Made by a program: the position numbers and the translations under genes. A model generated the notes under the pieces. The model saw only the letters and a list, made by a program, of their open reading frames with translations, was not told where the DNA came from and did no database searches. This document shows, piece by piece, positions 9,990 through 18,502 of a DNA stretch of 64,000 nucleotides. The stretch's first letter is position 1, and the number at the start of each line of letters is the position of its first letter. Location: contig NC_018632.1 of assembly GCF_000172635.2 (NCBI RefSeq), positions 2,790,001 through 2,854,000 of the forward strand, written 5' to 3'. Source of the stretch: Alteromonas macleodii ATCC 27126 (lineage in GTDB: Bacteria; Pseudomonadota; Gammaproteobacteria; Enterobacterales; Alteromonadaceae).

Positions 9990-10332
9990 CGACGAGCTCC
10001 TATAAATCCTAGAAAATGCTGCGTTTGAATAAAAGTCAGTCTACAAGCACTGGGTTGTTTAAAAAATACAGTGAAATTTCGATTACAACCCGCCTCTACT
10101 TTCATGTATCTCTTTATGAGAAAAAGAAAAACCGAATACCAACAACCAAACATTAGCATTTATACGAATGGACAACCACTGCCGTTCAAACACTATGTCG
10201 CTTAAATGAGATAGATCATCCCAACCAACAATTTGTAGAGTATGTACGGTAGGCTTTTGTTCAAAATAAACAGCGGGTTTTAACAATTTGTTAAATTTAT
10301 CTACGGTGTGAATTATGGTGCTTGGAATTGAA
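9990..10332. other. Gap with no supported gene
   Basis: About 340 bases between slp and the small unknown gene at 10333. A minus-strand open frame (10083..10394) overlaps the neighbouring gene in another frame and has no recognisable domain; I do not support it. The segment is AT-rich and may hold the slp promoter. No RNA gene or strong hairpin was seen. Confidence 0.4.
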
Positions 10333-10626
10333 CTACGCGTAGATGTCCACGCCGAACATAGATTGAATAGACTCGCGTTGCTGCTGCTTTTCAAAGCTTG
10401 TGTATGACGCTATGGCATTTTGAGAATACGTGTTGCCATCTTCACGAATGAATTGTTGGTACGCTTTGGCGTTATCCGTTCCCTGTTCGTCGGGCGCAAC
10501 AACAATCGCCCTAGCAGACGATTCGCTTTGCCCTTTACTTTGCTGTTCAGGGTCTTTGTTAATTTTAGCGACACGGCCTTGCGAAGGTTCGGAAGACGGT
10601 ACGGCGAAATTATTATTGATAATCAT
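10333..10626 (-). CDS. Small conserved-looking protein of unknown function
   Basis: A 97-residue hydrophilic protein I do not recognise. The first 60 residues are rich in Gln, Ser, Asn and Glu and look disordered. The C-terminal part (AYQQFIREDGNTYSQNAIASY, about residues 55-75, then a Q/E/R-rich stretch ending MFGVDIYA) is more ordered, probably helical. It has no signal peptide, membrane segment or cysteine. It lies downstream of tsaB on the same strand after a 128-bp gap. Codon use is like its neighbours, and the frame is a plausible gene rather than a shadow. Confidence 0.6.
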   Translation of the reverse strand: MIINNNFAVPSSEPSQGRVAKINKDPEQQSKGQSESSARAIVVAPDEQGTDNAKAYQQFIREDGNTYSQNAIASYTSFEKQQQRESIQSMFGVDIYA

Positions 10627-10754
10627 ACAGAGTTAACTGAGGCAAGAATCATACCATTGGGAAGCGAGCTTTAACCTTAAGACTCGCTCCTCTTTTCCCG
10701 TTGCTCGATTTATTTATTGTTAGTAATGGGCGCCCAATATTTGGCAGCGTGTCG

Positions 10755-11471
10755 TTACTCTCTGCCTGGTAATTTTTTCCACGTAACTTTATCGCGCAGA
10801 TATACAGGTTCTACATTCACAGCATCAGATACTTCGCCTTTACTATGTGCATCTGTTGCAAGTTTAAGCATGTATTGCGCGTTTGGAAGTGTGATGTCAG
10901 ACGCTACCTCACCACATACTTCAGACTTCCAGTTATCAAGCTCCTGATAGGCAGACCAGCCGGTGCCAGCTGCAATCACAGCCGCGCCGTTTTCTTCTCT
11001 AAGTACTTTTAGCTGTTCAATAGCCATTTCGGGCGGACAAACTTGCTCTTCAACGCAAAGTACAAGCCCATTTTGCGACTGAGAGTAAACCGCGAAGTAC
11101 ACTTCCCCCATACGCGCATCAGACGCGACGGCAATCAATGCATCTTTGTGCTGAGTTTTAGACGCTACTTCAAACGCCATAGCTTCAAGCGTACTCACGC
11201 CAGCTACTTTTAAGCCTGTCCCTAACGCTAAACCTTGAATCATTCCCGTCGCTATGCGAACACCGGTAAAGCTGCCTGGGCCTCGACCAAAGGCCAGTAA
11301 ATCTAGGTCGCCCAGCGAAACCTTTGCTTCTTTTAACACCTCATCGACCATAGGAAGAAGTCGCTGACTATGCTGCTGAGGGCATATCTCGAAACGCGTT
11401 ATGACGGTGTCTTTGAATTGAAGCGCAAACGAACAAGCTTCGGTTGCGGTATCTATAGCTAAAATGTTCAT
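10755..11471 (-). CDS. tsaB: tRNA threonylcarbamoyladenosine biosynthesis protein TsaB
   Basis: Component of the TsaB-TsaD-TsaE complex that transfers threonylcarbamoyl to A37 of ANN-decoding tRNAs. TsaB is the non-catalytic ASKHA-fold partner that binds TsaD. The 238-residue protein begins with NILAIDTATEACSFAL and has the family-typical AFGRGPGSFTGVRIATG near residues 60-76. It follows yoaA on the same strand after 80 bp, as in E. coli. Confidence 0.95.
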   Translation of the reverse strand: MNILAIDTATEACSFALQFKDTVITRFEICPQQHSQRLLPMVDEVLKEAKVSLGDLDLLAFGRGPGSFTGVRIATGMIQGLALGTGLKVAGVSTLEAMAFEVASKTQHKDALIAVASDARMGEVYFAVYSQSQNGLVLCVEEQVCPPEMAIEQLKVLREENGAAVIAAGTGWSAYQELDNWKSEVCGEVASDITLPNAQYMLKLATDAHSKGEVSDAVNVEPVYLRDKVTWKKLPGRE

Positions 11472-11549
11472 GTTTATCTCTTATTTCATATAAGCTGAAA
11501 ACGGGGCTAATGGCGTAATACACGCTTACCGCTTTTTCAGTGCTTTAAC

Positions 11550-13469
11550 TTAGGCTTCATCAATGCCGGCTAAAAATTTTTCCACTTCGTCCAAGCTTCT
11601 TGTTCTTTTCATATCTGGCAAGCTTCCGACGAAGGTTTTGGCGTAAGGCTTCGTCACTAATCGATTGTCACATATAACCAGCACGCCTTTATCTGAAGGA
11701 TCTCGGATGAGTCTTCCCGCGCCCTGCTTTAACGTAATAACAGCTTGGGGAATTTGAATAACACCAAACGGGTTTGCTCCACGTTTTTTTACATCTTCCA
11801 TACGGGCTTGAAGCAGCGGGTCATCAGGTGACGCAAAGGGCAGCTTATCAATCATCACGCAAACCAAGTCGTTGCCGCGCACGTCTACTCCTTCCCAAAA
11901 CGCGCCTGTGCCCATTAATACTGCTTTTTCATCTGCAAGGTACGCATCCAGCAATGCTTGCTTGGTGGTAGTCCCTTGCACCAGTAGCGGATTATCTATC
12001 TCATCTTCTAGCTTCTGCGCAATTTCTCGAAGCATAGCGTGACTAGTAAACAACAAGAAACATCTCCCGCGACTTGCTTTGATTAGCCGTTTGGCTGTTT
12101 CTAGCAAAGTTTCGCGCATAGCGTAGCTGTTTGGTTCTGGTAAATATCGGGGCACGCAAAGCATGGCCTGTTCGGGGTAATTAAACGGGCTATCTAATCC
12201 TAACGTTTCTGCGTCTTCTAAGCCCATGCGGCGCTGAAAGTGATCAAAACCGCCGTTTACCATTAAGGTTGCCGAGGTAAAAATCCACCCGCGCGGCGGC
12301 GATGATACGAAACGTCTGAATTTAGCGGCAATTGATAAGGGCGTTAAATGCATAATGAGGTGGCGCTGAGTAGTTTCATACCACAAACTTACATTTTCTT
12401 GCTTATTGTCGCTTAACGCATCTAACTGCTCTCTTGCAGCCACAACACGTTCATACATGTTGTCTAAATCTTTATCGCGGCCAATATGTAGCTTACACAC
12501 TTCATGCAGTACACCCAGCGCTTCGGCCAGCTTGCCCACCTGCATGCGTACGTCGTCACGGTCTAACGCCTCAGCCCAGTTGCCGCGTTCAGCCGTATCT
12601 GGGAATAATAACCGTAAGTCAGAGGCAATCATCCTGCATTTGTCAGCCGCTTTATCTAGCTGACCAGCATCTTTTAGCACTGTTCTGAACAACAGCGTGA
12701 TATCTTTCGCAATATCGTGAATTTGTCTTGTCGAAAGTGACTCGCCAAAGTAATCGCTGGCAATATCGGGAATTTGATGAGCCTCATCAAAAATAATCGC
12801 ATCAGCTTCTGGAATAAGTTCGCCAAACCCTGTGTCTTTCAGTGCCATATCAGCAAAGAAAAGGTGGTGGTTTACCACAATAATATCAGCATCCAGCGCC
12901 TTTCTGCGCGCTTTTACCAAGTAGCAATCTTCATAATCTGGGCAATCGCGGCCCAAGCAATTATCCACTGTAGAGGTAACCAGCGGTAAAACACGGGCAT
13001 CTTCGGGAAGGGTTTTAAGCTCCCCCATATCACCTGTTTTCGTAGTACTAGACCAACGTTTCACTTCTGAAAGCTGACCCAATACCTCTTTTTCAACGAG
13101 CGTAGAGTTGCCGCTGTGCTGCGCTACACGGTGTAGACAAAGATAGTTTGAACGGCCTTTTAACAGTGCAGTTTTTCGCTTGCTGCCTAAGGCCTTTTTT
13201 ACCAGCGGTAAGTCGCGGTGAAATAGCTGTTCTTGTAAGTTTTTAGTCCCTGTAGAAACAATGGCTTTTCCGTCGCTCAACAATGCCGGAGCGAGATAAG
13301 CGAAAGTCTTTCCCGTTCCTGTACCGGCCTCTACTATTAAACTACCAGTGGTATCAATAGCGCGCTTAACCGCCTTTGCCATTTCAGTTTGAGCTTCGCG
13401 AGGTACAAACCCCTTGATAGCACCTGCAAGGAGGCCATCTGAAGAGAATACGTTATTAATTGTGGGCAT
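11550..13469 (-). CDS. yoaA: ATP-dependent DNA helicase YoaA (DinG/XPD family)
   Basis: Iron-sulfur superfamily 2 DNA helicase related to XPD and DinG, thought to act in DNA repair. The 639-residue protein has Walker A AGTGTGKT near residues 48-55, the Fe-S cysteines (one in SNYLCLHR, three in NCLGRDCPDYEDC), the DEAH box in IIFDEAHQIPD, and C-terminal helicase motifs including MGTGAFWEGVDVRG and QGAGRLIRD. Its length fits YoaA rather than the slightly longer DinG. It is the first gene of a minus-strand group followed by tsaB. Confidence 0.93.
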   Translation of the reverse strand: MPTINNVFSSDGLLAGAIKGFVPREAQTEMAKAVKRAIDTTGSLIVEAGTGTGKTFAYLAPALLSDGKAIVSTGTKNLQEQLFHRDLPLVKKALGSKRKTALLKGRSNYLCLHRVAQHSGNSTLVEKEVLGQLSEVKRWSSTTKTGDMGELKTLPEDARVLPLVTSTVDNCLGRDCPDYEDCYLVKARRKALDADIIVVNHHLFFADMALKDTGFGELIPEADAIIFDEAHQIPDIASDYFGESLSTRQIHDIAKDITLLFRTVLKDAGQLDKAADKCRMIASDLRLLFPDTAERGNWAEALDRDDVRMQVGKLAEALGVLHEVCKLHIGRDKDLDNMYERVVAAREQLDALSDNKQENVSLWYETTQRHLIMHLTPLSIAAKFRRFVSSPPRGWIFTSATLMVNGGFDHFQRRMGLEDAETLGLDSPFNYPEQAMLCVPRYLPEPNSYAMRETLLETAKRLIKASRGRCFLLFTSHAMLREIAQKLEDEIDNPLLVQGTTTKQALLDAYLADEKAVLMGTGAFWEGVDVRGNDLVCVMIDKLPFASPDDPLLQARMEDVKKRGANPFGVIQIPQAVITLKQGAGRLIRDPSDKGVLVICDNRLVTKPYAKTFVGSLPDMKRTRSLDEVEKFLAGIDEA

Positions 13470-13721
13470 GGTTTAAGCGCTGTCATTACTTTTCTACTTT
13501 AGGCCGCGCATTATGCCAAAAAGCCTATGGAATGCCCATTAAAGGTTTGCATTTTAGCGTCAGTATTTGCTACATGACGCCTTTTAGAGTCAAAGCAATT
13601 GTTAAATTTTTGATGAAAAGAATTTGTCTTCTAGAACAAAAAAATTAGCTTTTTAATCTTAACACTTAGGCGCAATATCCAGCTTGTAAATGTTTATACT
13701 CAACTATTAAACGAGGTAATT

Positions 13722-13961
13722 ATGAAAGATTTACGCTTTATAGGTTTAGGCTTAGTAGGTTTAAGCGCAATGGCGTTCTCTGTAATTGCAGCTGCGTCAG
13801 AAGAAGCACCTGCAGAGCTGGTAGCGGAATTAACCCAGTTCTGCAAAGAAATCGCTGAAGAAGAAGGTACAAAAGGCAAATCGGAAGACGTATTTGTATT
13901 AGAGTGCGTAAATGATGAGCTAGAAGCTGAAGGTTACCAGAAACTGAAATCTTTAAACTGA
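13722..13961 (+). CDS. Small exported protein of unknown function
   Basis: A 79-residue protein with a clear Sec-type signal peptide (about residues 1-26: short basic start, hydrophobic core, A-A-A-S). The mature part of about 53 residues is strongly acidic and has two cysteines (in TQFCKEIAEE and VLECVND) that could form a disulfide in the periplasm. The ATG is preceded by ACGAGG with 6 bases of spacing, and a strong terminator follows, so it is a monocistronic gene. I do not recognise a family. Confidence 0.75.
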   Translation: MKDLRFIGLGLVGLSAMAFSVIAAASEEAPAELVAELTQFCKEIAEEEGTKGKSEDVFVLECVNDELEAEGYQKLKSLN

Positions 13962-14001
13962 TCTATTAAGGTGAGTTACTGATTCACTTTAACTGAATGA
14001 T

Positions 14002-14032
14002 AAAGCCTCGCCAGAAATGGCGGGGCTTTTTT
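14002..14032 (+). terminator. Rho-independent terminator
   Basis: AAAGCCTCGCC-agaaat-GGCGGGGCTTT (one G-T wobble) followed by TTT, about 40 bases after the small exported protein gene. Confidence 0.88.
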
Positions 14033-14113
14033 GTGCCCTGCTTTTGAGATGCCTTTTCGAGTTCCCTAGCATTGTATATAGCAATGCATGCGAAGGTGCT
14101 TTAGTTAAACGCA

Positions 14114-14449
14114 TCAGCGTTCAAAAAATGCATCAACCAAATCGGCGAGTGACTCCTCTAGCTCTTCTTCGAAAGCATCGATATCAATACCAAAGCTATC
14201 CATATATTTAGCCGCATTGTCACGGGAAAGTACGGCATTTTTTATCTGGAACTCAAGCTCTGGCAGTGTCTTGTCGTAGCGGGGCTTAATGGTCCATCGC
14301 AAACAATGACCATGGTTGTCTTTTAGCCTTTTTTTGGCAAATACACAAAACTCCTCGACGTAGTCAGCACCTTGCGGCCCAAGACATCCCGGTTCTATGC
14401 GGTACATTACCAGCAGCTTTTTATATAGCGGAAGTCGCGTTTCCATCAC
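14114..14449 (-). CDS. Hypothetical protein
   Basis: A protein of about 110 residues of unknown function. It has a central segment YRIEPGCLGPQGADYVEEFC followed by a basic stretch, and an acidic C-terminus (FEEELEESLADLVDAFF). The start is uncertain: GTG at 14449 and ATG at 14446 are adjacent with only a weak GAAG ahead. The frame stays open upstream to about 14530 with protein-like content (LSDNQLFKLIEDV) but no ATG, GTG or TTG, so the N-terminus may be longer than called. It lies 100 bp downstream of the CDF gene on the same strand. Confidence 0.65.
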   Translation of the reverse strand: MMETRLPLYKKLLVMYRIEPGCLGPQGADYVEEFCVFAKKRLKDNHGHCLRWTIKPRYDKTLPELEFQIKNAVLSRDNAAKYMDSFGIDIDAFEEELEESLADLVDAFFER

Positions 14450-14512
14450 ATCTTCAATTAGCTTAAAGAGTTGATTATCGGAAAGTTTGGAGGATTTTGC
14501 CAGCCAAGTAAG

Positions 14513-14540
14513 GGGAGAATGCGAGAAATTTCACACTCCC
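14513..14540 (-). terminator. Possible hairpin after the CDF transporter gene
   Basis: Arms GGGGAG and CTCCCC separated by 16 bases directly after the CDF stop. There is no clear T-run, so this is weak and may not terminate. Confidence 0.3.
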
Positions 14541-14548
14541 CCGTATCA

Positions 14549-15469
14549 TTACTCTGCAAGTTCAGGATCTTTTATGAACAAGATATCCATGATGATTGCA
14601 GGATCCCACTCGCGCATTTCTGCTTCGCATTTCAGTCGAATTTCGTCTAACTCACTGATCGTTGCAATCGAGAATGCGTCATCCACGATAATATGGACTA
14701 ACAGATAGACATCCCTACCCCGCTTACTAATTCTCACTTCCACATGTTCGTATGGGACGTCAGCCAACGTTTTTTTGAATTTTTTCTCGATTACCGCCGA
14801 GATAGCTTCAGGCGGCGCTTTGTTAATTACTTCATTAAGGCTTTCACGCAAAATCTTAAAAGGCACCGGCAACATTGCCGAACCAAGAATAATCAATAAA
14901 ACAGGATCAACGTACGGCGACAGTGTTCTATATTCCGTCAACTCTAACGCGTAGGCCAAAATAAAAGCGAACAAGATGGATGCACTTAGCACGCCGTCTA
15001 TCATCCAAGTGTGAGAATCCACTTTTACTAAATCAGACAGTAAATGCTTACCTTTTACTCGCATGTACAGAGAGATACTAAAACAGCCAACCGTTGCCAC
15101 AACACCGTAGACCATACCAATACCATACTCAGCTGCGTGCCCACCTGCTAATAAACTCTGAACAGAGCTCGCGACGGCATACACACACGTGGCAATGATA
15201 ATAAGCGACTTAAACATGTTTAGCGTAGGTTCAATTGCCGTGTAACCAAAGTGAAACCGGTCATCGTCAGGGCGTTGAACCAAATTGGCCACTTTAAGCG
15301 TTAGCATTGACATAACAAAAGCGATTAACGAGTACGCGGCATCAAATAAAATAGCGCCTGAGCTCGTTAAAATGGCAAAACCAAGCGCAATAATGACAAA
15401 TGCGCCGGCAATATAAAAAGAAAGCGTTAATAGACGCTTCTCTTCAAGGTGATGGAAGCCAATGTCCAT
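14549..15469 (-). CDS. Cation diffusion facilitator (CDF) family transporter
   Basis: Inner-membrane antiporter of the CDF family, which usually exports divalent metals such as Zn2+, Fe2+, Co2+ or Mn2+ in exchange for protons. About 306 residues with six hydrophobic segments followed by a cytoplasmic C-terminal domain (from about residue 210). Family-like positions include FDAAYSLIAF in the second helix and HFGYTAIEP in the following loop. The second metal-site region reads KVDSHTWMIDGVLSASI. The usual D-x-x-x-D metal pair is altered, so metal specificity is unclear. ATG 15469 has a GAAGTG site; a GTG at 15478 is the alternative start. Confidence 0.85.
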   Translation of the reverse strand: MDIGFHHLEEKRLLTLSFYIAGAFVIIALGFAILTSSGAILFDAAYSLIAFVMSMLTLKVANLVQRPDDDRFHFGYTAIEPTLNMFKSLIIIATCVYAVASSVQSLLAGGHAAEYGIGMVYGVVATVGCFSISLYMRVKGKHLLSDLVKVDSHTWMIDGVLSASILFAFILAYALELTEYRTLSPYVDPVLLIILGSAMLPVPFKILRESLNEVINKAPPEAISAVIEKKFKKTLADVPYEHVEVRISKRGRDVYLLVHIIVDDAFSIATISELDEIRLKCEAEMREWDPAIIMDILFIKDPELAE

Positions 15470-15630
15470 GAAAATCACTTCGAAATTAAGGTGCGCGGAT
15501 TCTACTCCTATATTTTAAAAAAAATAGTGCTTTAAATAAAATATTGCTATTTTTTTAAGCAATTCAGTGATACATAGCGCCTATATTATTTCGACTCAAC
15601 GCACTGCGTTTTTAGCACCCGTTTTAAACT

Positions 15631-16686
15631 ATGAAAATCGTTACCCATCCTTCTATAAAAAGTTACTTTGATGCAGATGAAAGCCGGCAGGAAGTCGAGC
15701 AGGCATTCTCTCGAGGGCTTGCTTATGCGGGCCATTCCCTAATGGTGCCAGAGAAGTTTAGCTATCAAGTACTGCCTCACTTTAACGACCGTTATGCGTT
15801 GTTTAATCAAGGTGAGAATTATGAACTTATATCCAATGTTTGCTTACATCGACAAGCTCAACTTCTTGAAGGGCAAGGCCGGGCACGCAGCATAGTTTGT
15901 AAACTCCACTGCTGGGGCTATGACAATACAGGCCAGCTTAAAGGTGCGCCCCACTTTAAGGATGCCCCTAGCGGTCAGTTGAAAAAGGAATCACTGTCAG
16001 TGTGGAACGGTCTTCTATTTCGAGGGCGATCTCCTAATATGGACTTATCTGCCCTTGGGCTTGAGGACTATCTCGACTTTACCGATTACTTTTACGCCGG
16101 ATCTGAAACCACGGAATATCAATTTAACTGGAAGACATTCATCGAAATCTATCTAGAGAACTATCACGTGTACTCCATGCACCCTGGGCTTCGCCAGTTT
16201 GTTAAACCCGATGATTTAGAATGGTCGTTTGGCGATGATTTTTCAGTTCAAAAAGTTGGGCTAGGCGACCAGCTTACCAAGCGCACAACACCGCGTTACA
16301 GAGAGTTCCAAGACGCATTATTGGCACGATTTGGGCAAACACTTCCTCGCTTTGGCGCAATATGGTGCTTTTTGTACCCTAATATTATGATTGAGTGGTA
16401 CCCAGATATTATTGTCGTCAGCACGATTTACCCCAAGGGCGCCGGCGCATGTGTAAACCACGTTGAATTTTATTATCCCGAAGCACTTTATAAAGATATG
16501 CCAGACTACTTTGCAGCGGAAAAAGCGGCCTATATGGAAACAGCGGTAGAAGATGAAGAAGCCTGCCTATTGCTAGAAAAAGGTCGACGTGCACTTTATT
16601 TATCAGGCGAAGAAGAACACGGTCCTATAGAACCGTTTTTAGAAGCGGGCGTGGCGCACTTTTACGATTGGCTTGCTAAACAGTAG
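15631..16686 (+). CDS. Rieske 2Fe-2S aromatic ring-hydroxylating-type oxygenase, alpha subunit
   Basis: Predicted non-heme iron oxygenase of the Rieske (ring-hydroxylating/choline-monooxygenase-like) superfamily, substrate unknown. The 351-residue protein has the Rieske cluster ligands C71-x-H73 and C90-x-x-H93 (CLHRQAQ...CKLHCWGY). The mononuclear iron site is ENYHVYSMHPG (H179, H184), with a probable acidic third ligand in the EDEEACLLLEKGRR region near residue 312. No reductase or ferredoxin gene lies beside it, so its electron donor must be encoded elsewhere. The next gene (GFA) starts 47 bases downstream on the same strand. Confidence 0.87.
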   Translation: MKIVTHPSIKSYFDADESRQEVEQAFSRGLAYAGHSLMVPEKFSYQVLPHFNDRYALFNQGENYELISNVCLHRQAQLLEGQGRARSIVCKLHCWGYDNTGQLKGAPHFKDAPSGQLKKESLSVWNGLLFRGRSPNMDLSALGLEDYLDFTDYFYAGSETTEYQFNWKTFIEIYLENYHVYSMHPGLRQFVKPDDLEWSFGDDFSVQKVGLGDQLTKRTTPRYREFQDALLARFGQTLPRFGAIWCFLYPNIMIEWYPDIIVVSTIYPKGAGACVNHVEFYYPEALYKDMPDYFAAEKAAYMETAVEDEEACLLLEKGRRALYLSGEEEHGPIEPFLEAGVAHFYDWLAKQ

Positions 16687-16733
16687 CAGTCTTAGTGCTC
16701 TAAATAGTGGTATTTCACAAAAAAGGAGTTTTG

Positions 16734-17132
16734 ATGAACAATTACAAAGGGTCTTGTTTGTGCGGGTCGGTAACTTTTAAAATTGAGGGTGATTTTGACA
16801 GTTTTTATCTGTGCCACTGTAAACACTGTCAAAAGGATACAGGTTCGGCCTTCGCAGCCAACCTGTTTTCAAGTTCGGCTATGTTAACTTGGGCATCGGG
16901 TGTTGACGCTGTAGTCAACTTCACGCTAGAGAACACGCGTCATAGCAAAAGTTTCTGTAAAATTTGCGGTTCAGCCCTTCCTTGTACTCAACTCGGTGAC
17001 ATTCTAGCCGTACCCGCTGGATGTCTGGATACAAAACTACTGATTAAACCTACTGCACATATCTTCGGCGTAAGCAAAGCTGCGTGGGAAGAAAACTTAG
17101 AAACCATCACAAAATTTGAACGTTTACCGTAA
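16734..17132 (+). CDS. GFA family (CENP-V/glutathione-dependent formaldehyde-activating-like) protein
   Basis: Small zinc-binding protein of the GFA/CENP-V fold; most members have no proven activity despite the family name. About 132 residues from ATG 16734, which has AAGGAG 5 bases upstream; an earlier in-frame start at 16707 lacks such a site. The zinc-binding cysteines are visible: CLCGSV near the N-terminus, CHCKHCQKDTGS near residues 30-41, and CKICGSALPC near residues 73-82. It probably forms a transcription unit with the preceding Rieske oxygenase. Confidence 0.87.
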   Translation: MNNYKGSCLCGSVTFKIEGDFDSFYLCHCKHCQKDTGSAFAANLFSSSAMLTWASGVDAVVNFTLENTRHSKSFCKICGSALPCTQLGDILAVPAGCLDTKLLIKPTAHIFGVSKAAWEENLETITKFERLP

Positions 17133-17452
17133 CAAACATTGAATACTCATTCGAAACCTAATGGCTTTATACTAAACAAAATTCGCTGCTTGAATAACGG
17201 CAGGTCGATTGTTGCTCGCATTCACAACATTCTCCGCTTAACGTGTTCCGTTTTTGTCAAAAATAGCGAGTAACTTTTTCAGAAAATTCTATAGATCTCA
17301 CAATTCCGCCTGTCGTCCCCCAACCTTTCAAAAAACATAAACCAATGATCTAAAAACACTTTATTGAAATGGCATATGCTGTGAATAACTCCATGTGAAT
17401 ACTCTCCTCCGTTTTTAAGCAGTATGGAGGCCGAAAAACCAAGGAGTTAGAT
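17133..17452. other. Intergenic region upstream of the EF-hand gene
   Basis: About 320 bases with no supported gene. Near its end lie CTCCTCCG and TATGGAGGCC, which could pair in the leader of the EF-hand gene, and AAGGAG at 17441 that serves as its ribosome site. I recognise no RNA gene or terminator here. Confidence 0.4.
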
Positions 17453-18148
17453 ATGAAAAAATTAACAATTGCTACACTAATCAGCGCCGCACTTTCGACT
17501 GCCGCGTTTGCCGGCAATGGTATCGAAAAAATAGACACCACATTTGCCGATTTGGATAACGATGACAACGGCTATATTTCACGAGAAGAAGCTGACGACG
17601 ATGAGATTTATGCGCACTTTTCCAAAATTGATACCAATTCAGACATGCAGCTTTCAATTAAAGAGTTCAATGCTCATGTAACGAAGCACCCTCAACATTT
17701 CGATGACGACGTGCTTGCAACGGCAAAATCGATGAAAGAGAGTATGGGTACAGAAGGTACAATGGAAACGGAAGTTAAAGTTGATACTGATGTCGATGAA
17801 GTGGTTGCCGCGACGAAAGACAAAAGGCTGACTCACGAGCTAAGAGCTAAGACTGAGTTGAAGGCTAACGGAAACTTAGAAAAGACAAACGTTGACAAAG
17901 TCGCTGAAGATACTGTTGTTCACGATAATACGGTTATCGCAGATGAAGCGGTCATTGCGCGCAGTAAATTTGAGATGATGGACGCTAACAGCGACGGTAA
18001 GCTTACTAAAGCTGAAGCCTCGCGAAGTGGTGTAACACGTGATTTTGATAATATTGACGCAAATGACGATGAATTAATTACGCGTACGGAATTTAAGCGT
18101 TATCAGAGTAAGTCTGAAAATAACTCAAGTGATAGTTCTGAAGAGTAA
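17453..18148 (+). CDS. Exported four-EF-hand calcium-binding-type protein
   Basis: A 231-residue protein with a Sec signal peptide (residues 1-20, ending A-A-F-A) and four EF-hand loops: about residues 33-44 (DLDNDDNGYISR), 60-71 (D-T-N-S-D-M-Q-L-S-I-K-E), 177-188 (D-A-N-S-D-G-K-L-T-K-A-E) and 202-213 (D-A-N-D-D-E-L-I-T-R-T-E). A linker of about 100 residues rich in Asp, Glu, Lys and Val separates the two pairs, and the tail is Ser/Asp/Glu-rich. It probably binds Ca2+ in the periplasm or outside; a specific role is not evident. The fourth loop lacks the usual glycine at position 6. Confidence 0.85.
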   Translation: MKKLTIATLISAALSTAAFAGNGIEKIDTTFADLDNDDNGYISREEADDDEIYAHFSKIDTNSDMQLSIKEFNAHVTKHPQHFDDDVLATAKSMKESMGTEGTMETEVKVDTDVDEVVAATKDKRLTHELRAKTELKANGNLEKTNVDKVAEDTVVHDNTVIADEAVIARSKFEMMDANSDGKLTKAEASRSGVTRDFDNIDANDDELITRTEFKRYQSKSENNSSDSSEE

Positions 18149-18161
18149 TGACTAAGTTGTA

Positions 18162-18186
18162 CTAGCTCAGATTAAATCTGAGCTAG
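18162..18186. terminator. Perfect palindrome between convergent genes
   Basis: CTAGCTCAGATT and AATCTGAGCTAG flank one central base: 12-bp perfect arms. It sits between the EF-hand gene (+) and the small gene at 18199 (-) with short T-rich flanks, so it may act as a bidirectional terminator. Confidence 0.6.
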
Positions 18187-18198
18187 ATTCTTTAGCAT

Positions 18199-18417
18199 CT
18201 AACTTTCGGGTGTGGACTTAATCACTTCCTCGATTTCACTGTTACCACACAAGCGTGCGAGATCGATAAGATAACCTTTTTCTAGCTTATCCAAAGTGTG
18301 TCCTTCAAGTCGCGCTTTTACCTCTTCAACATCACCATTGGCAATAGAAGTTTTAAGCGCTGCATGATTATTTAACGATCGGTCTTCTGTTTTTTCAGCT
18401 GATTCATTCGCAGTCAT
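18199..18417 (-). CDS. Small ankyrin-like hypothetical protein
   Basis: A 72-residue cytoplasmic protein. After a polar start, the segment HAALKTSIANGDVEEVKARLEG followed by G-Y-L-I-D-L-A-R-L-C-G-N-S-E-I-E-E-V-I resembles one to two ankyrin-type helix-turn-helix repeats, which usually mediate protein contacts. It stands alone, convergent with the EF-hand gene, 85 bp downstream of the GH13 gene on the same strand. Start ATG 18417 has AAGGATG upstream. Function unknown. Confidence 0.6.
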   Translation of the reverse strand: MTANESAEKTEDRSLNNHAALKTSIANGDVEEVKARLEGHTLDKLEKGYLIDLARLCGNSEIEEVIKSTPES

Positions 18418-18502
18418 CGTTCATCCTTAATTTTCACTTAGTAAAAAAACATTAGTGCTTTTTACCTTTTGTAGTTAAAGATGACACTAAACGATCACAC
18501 CG

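Noticed and set aside
10083..10394. 103-codon minus frame after the slp gene
   Set aside because: Overlaps the better supported gene at 10333 in another frame, has no ribosome site seen and no recognisable domain.
13460..13648. 62-codon + frame in the yoaA upstream region
   Set aside because: No ribosome site, no conserved features, covers the probable divergent promoter.
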